Below, one piece after another: positions 1 to 6,782 of a DNA stretch of 15,477 nt. Numbering within the stretch: the first letter of the stretch is position 1; each line of letters opens with the position of its first letter. The position numbers and the translations under genes are program-made. The notes beneath the pieces are model-generated. The model was not told the DNA's origin. It did no database searches and saw nothing but the letters and a program-made list of their open reading frames with translations. This DNA is from Desulfosarcina sp. (GTDB lineage: Bacteria > Desulfobacterota > Desulfobacteria > Desulfobacterales > Desulfosarcinaceae), in contig DAOWNV010000031.1 of assembly GCA_030642405.1 (NCBI GenBank), positions 1 through 15,477 on the forward strand. Direction: 5' to 3'.

Positions 1-2
1 TG

Positions 3-212
3 CACGGGTTTTATGCCGGGATCTTCGTCTCGCTCAAGCCTGTAAGTACCATCAAAAATGAGCATGGCCACCTCTTTACAATTTATGTGGGTAAAGAATT
101 GATAACTGATTTGGCCATCTTGGGCAAGCTTATCGCTGTCTTGACCCTTAGACGGCATTTTGATATCATTTATAATTCGGATGCCCATCCACAAATGGTT
201 ATTTTTGAATAA
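3..212 (+). CDS. C-terminal end of an unidentified protein (partial)
   Basis: An open frame enters from the left edge and ends at TAA 210-212, giving 69 residues without a start in the window. The other two plus frames stop at 43-45 and 58-60. The fragment reads as a plausible mixed alpha/beta domain end, with hydrophobic stretches such as LAILGKLIAVLTL and a final MVIFE. I do not recognise the family. It lies 71 bases upstream of the acyl-CoA synthetase start on the same strand, so the two could be co-transcribed. Support is only the open frame and sensible composition. Confidence 0.5.
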   Translation, partial: HGFYAGIFVSLKPVSTIKNEHGHLFTIYVGKELITDLAILGKLIAVLTLRRHFDIIYNSDAHPQMVIFE

Positions 213-271
213 CAACACCAACAAATGGGTGTTTGCCAAAAACGTTATCCGAACCTCACTACTTTAAAGTT

Positions 272-277
272 AGGAAG
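272..277 (+). promoter_or_regulatory. Ribosome binding site that sets the acyl-CoA synthetase start
   Basis: AGGAAG lies six bases before the ATG at 284. The frame also stays open upstream to a TTG at 233, but that codon has no purine-rich site at the right distance. ATG 284 is therefore the better start, and it removes 17 weakly family-like residues. Confidence 0.6.
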
Positions 278-283
278 ACCTTC

Positions 284-1873
284 ATGCTGATTACTGAAAT
301 CCTGGCCAGAAATGCTCGAATGTATGGCCCGGAAACTGCTCTCATCGAGAGGGAGCCTGAGAAGAGCCGTCGAGTCGAAATTACCTGGCAAACCTTCGAC
401 GATCATACCAACGCCATCGCCCAGGCGCTTATTGCAAGGGGCATTAAAAAAGGGGATCGTGTCATACATTTGATGATGAACGGAATTCAATGGCTTCCTG
501 CCTATTTCGGGATATTACGAACCGGTGCATGGGCGGTTCCCCTCAATTTTAGGTTTGTCGCCAAGACCATTGCCAATTGTACACGTACTGCCGAGGCAAA
601 AGTTTTTATATTTGGTGAAGAGTTCATTGAACGCGTGTCCAAAATTAGGGCTGAAATCGAAGATCATGTGAAAACATTTGTTTTCTCCGGTCCCGAAGAA
701 CAGCGGCCTGAATGGGCTGAATCGATGGATGCCTGGATTTCGGAACATCGGCCCGCTGATCCTCAAATACCCATCAACATAAACGACGATGCAGCCCTTT
801 ACTTCACATCCGGTACGACAGGATCTCCCAAGGCAACGCTACTTACCCACAGGAATCTGGAGCACGCATGCTATGTGGAAAATCGTCACCACAATCAAAT
901 TCATACGGACAATTTCCTTTGTATCCCCCCATTGTATCATACAGGGGCGAAAATGCACTGGTTCGGCAATTTTGTCGTAGGTGCCAAAGCGGTCATTCTA
1001 AAAGGGATTGAACCTCGATGGATCATCGAGGCCGTATCCGAAGAGAAAGTGACCATTGTCTGGTTGCTGGTTCCCTGGGCCATGGATCTCCTACTCGCTA
1101 TTCAAAGCGGTGAACTGAGGTTGAAGAACTACCAGTTGGAACAGTGGCGTCTCATGCATATCGGCGCCCAGCCGGTTCCTTCAAGCCTGATCAAACAATG
1201 GAAGAAAATATTCCCCAACCACCAATACGATACCAACTACGGCCTTACGGAAAGCACTGGTCCAGGCTGCGTCCACCTTGGGATGGAAAACATGCACAAA
1301 GTCGGCGCCATCGGCGTCCCAGGTTTTGACTGGGAGTTTCAAATCGTTGACGATCAAATGATGCCTGTCCCCCAAGACAACCCCGGCGAATTGATTATCA
1401 AAGGCCCAGGCGTTATGAAAGAATATTACAAAAACCCGGAAGCATCGGCGGCAACCATCGTCGACGGCTGGCTACTGACCGGCGATGTAGCGAAACAGGA
1501 TAAAGAGGGGTTTATATGGTTAGTGGACAGGAAAAAGGATGTTGTCATCACAGGAGGTGAAAATATCTACCCTGTGGAGATCGAGGATTTTCTCATGGGA
1601 CATCCAAAAATCCAGGATGTAGCTGTAATCGGCCTACCAAGCATGCGGCTGGGAGAAATTGCCGCGGCCATCATCAAAGTCAAACCTGGAAACGAACTGA
1701 CAAAAACTGAGGTGGAAAATTTTTGCGGTGCTCTGGCACGTTATAAACGCCCAAGAAAAATTCTATTCGGCGATGTGCCCCGGAATCCAACCGGTAAGAT
1801 TGAGAAACCGAAGCTGCGCAAACAATACGGTGGGCAGGAGGAAAGTTTCAGGAAAGATGAGGGAATCCGTTGA
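284..1873 (+). CDS. Acyl-CoA synthetase (AMP-binding, class I adenylate-forming enzyme)
   Basis: Predicted to activate a carboxylic acid, probably a fatty or related acyl acid, with ATP to an acyl-adenylate and then to an acyl-CoA in the cytoplasm. From ATG 284 the protein has 529 residues, normal for the family. Visible motifs are the phosphate-binding loop TSGTTGSPK (about 175-183), YGLTES (319-324), LTGDVA (398-403), the hinge region DRKKDVVITGGENIYP (415-430) and the C-terminal PTGKIEK (502-508), whose Lys (about 505) is the catalytic lysine of the adenylation step. All core motifs are intact. Substrate chain length cannot be read from sequence; medium/long-chain acyl and aromatic acid ligases share these motifs. 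It is convergent with dnaK. A TTG at 233 in the same frame is a less likely start. Confidence 0.9.
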   Translation: MLITEILARNARMYGPETALIEREPEKSRRVEITWQTFDDHTNAIAQALIARGIKKGDRVIHLMMNGIQWLPAYFGILRTGAWAVPLNFRFVAKTIANCTRTAEAKVFIFGEEFIERVSKIRAEIEDHVKTFVFSGPEEQRPEWAESMDAWISEHRPADPQIPININDDAALYFTSGTTGSPKATLLTHRNLEHACYVENRHHNQIHTDNFLCIPPLYHTGAKMHWFGNFVVGAKAVILKGIEPRWIIEAVSEEKVTIVWLLVPWAMDLLLAIQSGELRLKNYQLEQWRLMHIGAQPVPSSLIKQWKKIFPNHQYDTNYGLTESTGPGCVHLGMENMHKVGAIGVPGFDWEFQIVDDQMMPVPQDNPGELIIKGPGVMKEYYKNPEASAATIVDGWLLTGDVAKQDKEGFIWLVDRKKDVVITGGENIYPVEIEDFLMGHPKIQDVAVIGLPSMRLGEIAAAIIKVKPGNELTKTEVENFCGALARYKRPRKILFGDVPRNPTGKIEKPKLRKQYGGQEESFRKDEGIR

Positions 1874-1942
1874 TATACCTGTTAACAGTGAATACGGAGC
1901 GAAGCGGGCTCATTATTCGACATTCACCGTTCGATGTTTAAG

Positions 1943-1977
1943 AAAAAAAAGGGGCCGAGTGGCAACCTCGACCCCTT
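1943..1977 (-). terminator. Rho-independent terminator of grpE-dnaK
   Basis: Read on the minus strand, AAGGGGTCGAG (1977-1967) pairs with CTCGGCCCCTT (1959-1949). This makes an 11-bp stem with one G-U pair and a 7-base loop, running into eight T residues (1950-1943). It starts 31 bases after the dnaK stop. No T tract follows on the plus strand, so it is directional. Its position shows transcription ends after dnaK, with no dnaJ in the operon. Confidence 0.9.
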
Positions 1978-2008
1978 GAAGCATTGAATACTTGAACCCT
2001 TTAAGCCC

Positions 2009-3941
2009 TTATTCCTTCTTATCCTTCACCTCTTCAAAATCGGCATCCACCACATCATCATCTGCGCCGCCGGCTGACTGTCCGCCGCCCGCATCTGATC
2101 CAGCATCCGGCCCCTGTCCGGCAGCACCTGCTTCAGACGCCTGCTTGTACATTGCCTCGGCAACCTTGTGGGACGCCTGTGTAAGCTCTTCGCTCAGGCG
2201 CTGTATTTCCTTAATATCATCACCTTCCATCGCCTTTTTCAAGGTGGTGGAAGCAGTTTCGATCTTGCTGCGGGTTTCATCATCCACCTTATCGCCCAAA
2301 TCATTCAAGGATTTTTCATTGGTATAGATCAGTGTATCGGCATGGTTTCTAGCTTCCACGAGTTCCCGCTTCTTTTTGTCCTCATCGGCGTGCAACTCTG
2401 CGTCCCTGACCAGCTTGTCGATCTCCTCCTTGGAAAGACCGCTGGAAGCAGTAATTTGAATGGACTGCTCTTTACCCGTTGCAGTATCTTTGGCCGAAAC
2501 ATTGACGATGCCATTGGCATCAATGTCGAACGTCACCTCAATCTGGGGGATTCCTCTAGGAGCCGGCGGAATACCGACCAGTTCAAAACGTCCAAGCGTC
2601 TTGTTGGTTGTGGCCATCTCCCGCTCACCTTGAAGAACATGGATGGAAACCGCCGGCTGACTGTCCGCCGCCGTTGAAAAGACCTGGCTTTTGCGTGTGG
2701 GAATTGTGGTATTCTTCTCGATCAGGCGTGTCATCACACCACCGAGTGTTTCAATCCCCAATGAGAGCGGTGTAACATCCAAGAGAAGTACGTCTTTCAC
2801 ATCCCCTTTGAGTACGCCACCTTGGATTGCCGCACCCAAGGCCACCACTTCATCGGGATTTACCCCTTTGTGGGGCTCTTTGCCAAAAATTTCTTTTACC
2901 TTGTTATGCACGGCCGGCATGCGGATCATACCACCCACAAGGATGACTTCGTTGATCTCACCGGGAGAAAGACCGGCATCTTTCATTGCGGTACGGCAAG
3001 GCAACTCAAGTTTTTCCAGTAAATCGGCAACCAGCCCTTCCAGTTTCGCCCTCGTGATTTTAACATTCAAATGCTTGGGACCACTGGCGTCGGCAGTAAT
3101 AAACGGAAGGTTTACATCGGTTTCCATGGAGGAGGAGAGTTCCATCTTGGCCTTTTCGGCCGCCTCTTTGAGCCGCTGCAACGCCATCTTATCGTTTCTT
3201 AAATCGATACCCTGGTCCCTTTTGAACTCATCTGCCAGGAAATCGATGATTCGCAGATCGAAATCCTCACCACCCAGGTGGGTGTCACCATTGGTCGCCT
3301 TGACCTCAAAAACCCCTTCTCCGATCTCAAGGATGGAAATATCAAAGGTCCCTCCTCCAAGGTCAAATACAGCGATTTTTTCTTCACTTCGCTTATCAAG
3401 GCCATAGGCCAAAGAGGCCGCCGTTGGCTCGTTGATGATCCGAAGGACATTCAACCCGGCAATCTTTCCTGCATCTTTGGTGGACTGGCGCTGGCTGTCA
3501 TTAAAGTAGGCCGGAACGGTGATTACCGCATCGGTTACCGTCTCGCCCAGATAATCTTCGGCGTACTTTTTTAATATGAGCGAGAATGAAAGAAGAGATT
3601 TCGGCCGGACTGTGCAGCTTGCCCCGCATGTCGATACGAACATCACCGTTTTCGGCCTCTTTTACATGGTAAGGAAGAATCGTTTTATCCTTTTGAACCT
3701 CAGGGGATGAGAACTTCCGGCCGATCAGCCGCTTGACGGCAAAAACCGTATTTTCAGGGTTGGTGATAGCCTGCCGTTTGGCAACCTGGCCTACCGTCCT
3801 TTCGCCGCTTTCACTGACAGCCACGATGGAAGGCGTCGTACGACCGCCTTCCGCATTGGTAATCACATTGGCATCTCCACCTTCCATAACGGCCACACAG
3901 GAATTGGTGGTTCCGAGATCGATTCCTATAATCTTGCCCAT
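2009..3941 (-). CDS. dnaK: Chaperone protein DnaK (Hsp70), reading frame broken once
   Basis: ATP-dependent Hsp70 that folds and rescues cytoplasmic proteins with DnaJ and GrpE. The start at 3941 has a strong AAGGAGGG site (3949-3956). Residues 1-125 are in one frame, including the phosphate-1 loop IGIDLGTTNSCVAV. The rest, from YAEDYLGE onward, is in another frame and contains phosphate-2 AVFDLGGGTFD (about 190-200), the adenosine motif ILVGGMIRMP, the linker DVLLLDVTPLSLG, the substrate-binding domain and the terminal EEVKDKKE tail. The switch falls at the A6 run 3567-3572 (codons 124-125). Deleting one base gives 643 residues with no gap or duplication, close to the 638 of E. coli. As written, translation would stop in the nucleotide-binding domain at 146 residues. 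A sequence error or recent mutation is likelier than a functional split. It follows grpE by 51 bases and no dnaJ follows. Confidence 0.93.
3567..3572 (-). other. Frameshift site in dnaK (A6 run)
   Basis: On the minus strand the gene reads ATT AAA AAA GTA in the upstream frame, while the conserved downstream frame needs ATT AAA AAG TAC. One A is surplus. The required shift is +1 (or -2). The coding length without one base (1932) is an exact multiple of three. Confidence 0.9.
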
Positions 3942-3992
3942 CTAAAGTCCCTCCTTACCTTCAACATTCATTTGAATAATATTTAGATTAAA

Positions 3993-4625
3993 TTAAGCGC
4001 TTGTATCGATTGTGTTATCTGGCGATTGCCCATTTGAAACAGCTTTTGAAACCACTACCATTGATGGGCGAAGAAGACGGTCATGAATCAGGTATCCCTT
4101 CTGGTATTCCTGAACAACTGTGTTGGGAGGTTGTTCTGCTTTCTCTTCTTGAGACATGGCCTGATGGAAAGCGGGATCGAAAGGTTCACCCAATGCCTGT
4201 ATGGGTTTTACATAGTGCCTTTCCAGAATCTTCATAATCTCATTTAAGGTCAGCGCAACACCGTCCACCACACTCTGCTCGTTTTCACCTTCCGAGGAAG
4301 CCGAATCAACAGCCCGCTCCAGGTTGTCTACCACGGTAAGTAACTGCCGAATGAGGTTCTCCGTCGCATATTTCTTTAGATCCTCCTGATCACGAGCAGA
4401 TCGCTTTTTAAAATTTTCAAGTTCGGCAGCCATTCGAAGCATTCGTTCACGGTTCTCATCCGCTTCTTTTTGTGCCTCGGCCAGCTTCTCTTCAAAATCC
4501 TTTACCGGATCGGAAGCTTGCAACTGCTCCCCGATCTCTTCTTCATGATCAGGTGGCGATTCCAAAGGCTCTTGTGGAATTTTTTCGTCCTCGTCTTCAA
4601 TCACGATTCTCTTCGATTTTGCCAT
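3993..4625 (-). CDS. grpE: GrpE, nucleotide exchange factor for DnaK
   Basis: GrpE dimers open the DnaK nucleotide-binding domain to release ADP and also act as a thermosensor. The 210-residue protein has an acidic, disordered N-terminus (1-43), a long helix/coiled coil (about 44-100, with AELENFKKR at 68-76 and DNLERAV at 100-106), and the C-terminal beta-domain signature from NTVVQEYQKGYLIHDR to RPSMVVV (168-192). Length is typical. AGGAGA at 4637-4642 lies 11 bases before the ATG, a rather long spacing. It is the first gene of a two-gene unit with dnaK. hrcA, which often precedes grpE, is absent; the gene upstream is the SRP RNA. Confidence 0.96.
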   Translation of the reverse strand: MAKSKRIVIEDEDEKIPQEPLESPPDHEEEIGEQLQASDPVKDFEEKLAEAQKEADENRERMLRMAAELENFKKRSARDQEDLKKYATENLIRQLLTVVDNLERAVDSASSEGENEQSVVDGVALTLNEIMKILERHYVKPIQALGEPFDPAFHQAMSQEEKAEQPPNTVVQEYQKGYLIHDRLLRPSMVVVSKAVSNGQSPDNTIDTSA

Positions 4626-4742
4626 CGGCCCCTTTGTCTCCTGGTTTTCTTTATTGTGTAATCTTCGTAGACTGGCTTCCGATCAGTTCGAACCACCTGA
4701 TATTTATGCTGTTGGTAGCGACCGGGCTCATAAATTTGATAA

Positions 4743-4770
4743 AAAATAAGACCAGATGGTGGCTTGTCAA
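4743..4770 (-). promoter_or_regulatory. Possible sigma-70 promoter for grpE-dnaK
   Basis: On the minus strand a perfect -35 TTGACA (4770-4765) is followed after 16 bases by TATTTT (4748-4743), four of six matches to the -10 consensus. A transcript would begin near 4736, leaving a leader of about 110 bases before grpE. No complete heat-shock operator or sigma-32 box was found. The -35 is strong and the -10 is mediocre. Confidence 0.4.
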
Positions 4771-4800
4771 GCACTCATCCTGCCGAACAAAAACAATGGC

Positions 4801-4824
4801 AATTAATTGTAATTAATTGTAATT
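4801..4824 (+). repeat. Short AT-rich tandem repeat
   Basis: The 10-base unit AATTAATTGT occurs twice exactly in tandem, followed by AATT of a third copy. It sits between the SRP RNA 3' end and the grpE promoter. AATTAATT is itself a palindrome, so the block could bind a dimeric protein or simply be low-complexity sequence. Confidence 0.8.
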
Positions 4825-4868
4825 TTGGTAAGTTGACGCGACTTTTGAAAAAAACTTAGGTGTGAGAT

Positions 4869-5117
4869 GGTTGTGCACCCCCCATCGAGCAAATTCGAAA
4901 AATCAGTGCCATCGTCTGACCGGGATCGATCCACGACACAAACCGCATCCCTTATCGCTGCTTCCTTCCGGACCTGACGAGGTTCGAGACCGTCTGTTGC
5001 ATGGCGGCCGGTCAACATGACTTGATTTAATCGAGATTAACCCTAAAAGGGGAATTCAGCCCCGCATAAAGCGGATTTCGGGTAAAGGGCACCGCTGGCT
5101 CCCCGCCTAGCACAACC
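4869..5117 (-). ncRNA. ffs: Signal recognition particle RNA, long bacterial type with Alu domain
   Basis: RNA scaffold of the SRP, which binds Ffh and targets ribosomes making membrane proteins. On the minus strand the hallmark S-domain core GTCAGGTCCGGAAGGAAGC (about 4979-4961) carries the GGAA tetraloop (4969-4966) and the symmetric-loop bases. Flanking arms pair, for example TTGACCGG (5015-5008) with CCGGTCAG (4923-4916). Unlike 4.5S RNA, the transcript extends 5' into an Alu-type domain: GTGCTAGGCGGGGAG, then GCGGTGCCC and GGGCTGAATTCCC, matching the layout of the Bacillus scRNA. The 5' end GGTTGTGC (5117-5110) pairs perfectly with GCACAACC (4876-4869), defining a closed molecule of about 249 nt. 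Seven T residues at 4854-4848 lie just downstream, a possible end of transcription. Exact ends are estimates. Confidence 0.92.
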
Positions 5118-5123
5118 GACAAA

Positions 5124-5152
5124 CCTATAATATAACCGTAACAGCCTTTCAA
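5124..5152 (-). promoter_or_regulatory. Likely promoter of the SRP RNA gene
   Basis: On the minus strand TTGAAA (5152-5147) is followed after 17 bases by TATAGG (5129-5124), inside an AT-rich stretch that also offers TATTAT (5132-5127). The first base of the predicted RNA at 5117 lies six bases beyond the -10 hexamer, the expected distance. Which hexamer is used is uncertain. Confidence 0.5.
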
Positions 5153-5236
5153 GAGGGAAGTTGTTACTTTAGGCCACTTTATGCCAAATTTTTTTTAACC
5201 ATTGTTATTTTATTCCTCTTTTGACTAAAATGAGGC

Positions 5237-6706
5237 ATGCTGAATGTTCATCGACGATCTGACGACACTGGTCTTTTGCTCACAGTAACCAGAACATTGG
5301 ATGTTTTTAGTATGGTCGCACCGGGAGAGCGCATACTTATTGGGGTTTCCGGCGGACCGGACTCCATGGCGCTGCTTTACTTGTTACACCGTCTATCGCC
5401 CCCCTTGAAACTACAGTTGGGTGTCGCCCATTTGAACCACTGCCTAAGAGGGGTTTCGGCAGACAGAGATGCCGAAGTTGTGCGCCAAGCAGCACAAAAT
5501 CTGGGTATCCCCTATCACCTGGGTTCTGCTAATGTCATGAAGGTAAAAAAAAAACTTGGACTCTCACTGGAGGATGCGGCGCATCGGATCCGCTATGCCT
5601 TTTTCAATAAAATAATGCTTGCGGACGGGTACAACAAGCTGGCCCTTGGGCATCACATGGATGATAACGCGGAACAGGTGCTCATGGCACTGCTTCGCGG
5701 AGCCGGCCCTCGTGGGCTCTCAGGTATCGCTCCCGTTAGAGAAAAACGAATCATCCGTCCATTGATCAATGCCAACCGTTTGCAGATCGAAGAGTTTGTT
5801 AGAAAGGAGGGAATTGTCAGTGTAACAGACGCCTCCAACGATGACCTCACATTCATGCGAAACCGAGTTCGAAAGCGACTGATTCCTCTGCTGGCCACTG
5901 AATACAACCCGCGAATCACCGATCACCTGAACCGGTTGGCCGATGTGACACGTGCTGAGGAAAAGTGGCTTGATCAGATTGTATTGGCGGAATTTAAAAA
6001 GGTTAGGGTCGCCGCGCCAAGAGGTGCCATCGCTCTCTCGATCGATTCCCTGCGTCTAACTCCATCCGCCTTGACTCGACGGTTGGTCCGCATGGCCCTG
6101 AAAAATCTCACAGGCACTTTACGGCGAATCACATTCTCCCACATACAGTCCACGATGAACCTGCTGGCCGGCGGTAGCGGAGAAAAGACATGCCATCTTC
6201 CTGATGGCATTCGGGTACTGCGAACCAATCAACAGCTGGTCTTTCAGATAACGGAGGAAAGCACCCGGATTACCTCCAACGCATTAGAAAAAAAGAAGTC
6301 TCCGCCGGAAGCGATCATTCCTTACCCGTTACCTCAGGTTTTTAAAAATGAGGAAATGGGAACCAGTCTACGGTTTTTTCGCCACCAACCCCACAAGCTT
6401 CCGAACTGGTCAGCCGTCCGTTCGCATCAAGCCTATTTTGATGTCAAGAAGCTGCACTTCCCGCTACGATTACGCCTCCCGGTTCCAGGTGATCGGTTCA
6501 CACCACTGGGTGCAGGCGGATCTCAAAAGATTAAAAAATATTTTATCGATCACCGGATTCCGCGGGTCATTCGTGCCGTAACACCGGTTTTGGCAGACCA
6601 GCAAAGAATTATCTGGCTGGTAGGACAGCGCATGGATGAGTACGCCAAAGTAACGGAAAACACATACGATGTTCTATGTGTTGAATATTTCTTGCTTGAC
6701 ATATAA
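5237..6706 (+). CDS. tilS: tRNA(Ile)-lysidine synthetase
   Basis: Converts C34 of the CAU-anticodon tRNA-Ile to lysidine using ATP and lysine, so that it reads AUA instead of AUG; essential and cytoplasmic. The N-terminal PP-loop motif SGGPDS is at 38-43. HLNHCLRG and LGHHMDDNAEQ follow as in the family, and the C-terminal TilS domain is seen in PVPGDRFTPLGAGGSQKIKK and RIIWLVGQR. Length is 489 residues, slightly long but normal. The start is moderately sure: no strong ribosome site precedes ATG 5237, but the residues before the PP-loop fit the family. A run of ten A residues (5545-5554) encodes KKK without loss of frame. It opens the plus-strand tilS-ftsH-folP-ybbR run, divergent from the SRP RNA gene. 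Confidence 0.95.
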   Translation: MLNVHRRSDDTGLLLTVTRTLDVFSMVAPGERILIGVSGGPDSMALLYLLHRLSPPLKLQLGVAHLNHCLRGVSADRDAEVVRQAAQNLGIPYHLGSANVMKVKKKLGLSLEDAAHRIRYAFFNKIMLADGYNKLALGHHMDDNAEQVLMALLRGAGPRGLSGIAPVREKRIIRPLINANRLQIEEFVRKEGIVSVTDASNDDLTFMRNRVRKRLIPLLATEYNPRITDHLNRLADVTRAEEKWLDQIVLAEFKKVRVAAPRGAIALSIDSLRLTPSALTRRLVRMALKNLTGTLRRITFSHIQSTMNLLAGGSGEKTCHLPDGIRVLRTNQQLVFQITEESTRITSNALEKKKSPPEAIIPYPLPQVFKNEEMGTSLRFFRHQPHKLPNWSAVRSHQAYFDVKKLHFPLRLRLPVPGDRFTPLGAGGSQKIKKYFIDHRIPRVIRAVTPVLADQQRIIWLVGQRMDEYAKVTENTYDVLCVEYFLLDI

Positions 6707-6767
6707 TAATGGTTAATATCTTTTTAACAGAATTGTCAAACCGCTTTGGTTATCCAATTTAATTTTC

Positions 6768-6773
6768 AGGAGG
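6768..6773 (+). promoter_or_regulatory. Ribosome binding site supporting a TTG start for ftsH
   Basis: A perfect AGGAGG sits nine bases before the TTG at 6783. The next ATG in frame (6804) is 30 bases away from it, too far, and would remove the MNPFYKN start typical of FtsH proteins. Confidence 0.75.
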
Positions 6774-6782
6774 AAAGCTCTT

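Noticed and set aside
2691..3407. Long plus-strand open frame opposite dnaK (238 codons)
   Set aside because: It is antisense to conserved Hsp70 sequence, has Ser/Pro-rich shadow composition and no recognisable domain.
3563..3574. Programmed -1 frameshift at an A AAA AAG heptamer in dnaK
   Set aside because: The heptamer is present on the minus strand, but the upstream frame reads AAA AAA GTA, not the phase needed for slippage, and the downstream frame is +1, not -1. No reason for recoding in dnaK is known.
4768..4776. CIRCE operator for HrcA upstream of grpE
   Set aside because: A GAGTGCTTG half-site occurs on the minus strand, but the matching inverted TTAGCACTC arm nine bases away is absent.
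4803..5018. 71-codon minus-strand open frame
   Set aside because: It lies within the SRP RNA and its flank; the RNA structure explains the sequence.
6694..6720. TTGACA near the end of tilS as an ftsH promoter
   Set aside because: No -10 hexamer lies at 15-19 bases; the TATAAT-like bases follow it immediately, which is not a workable spacing.
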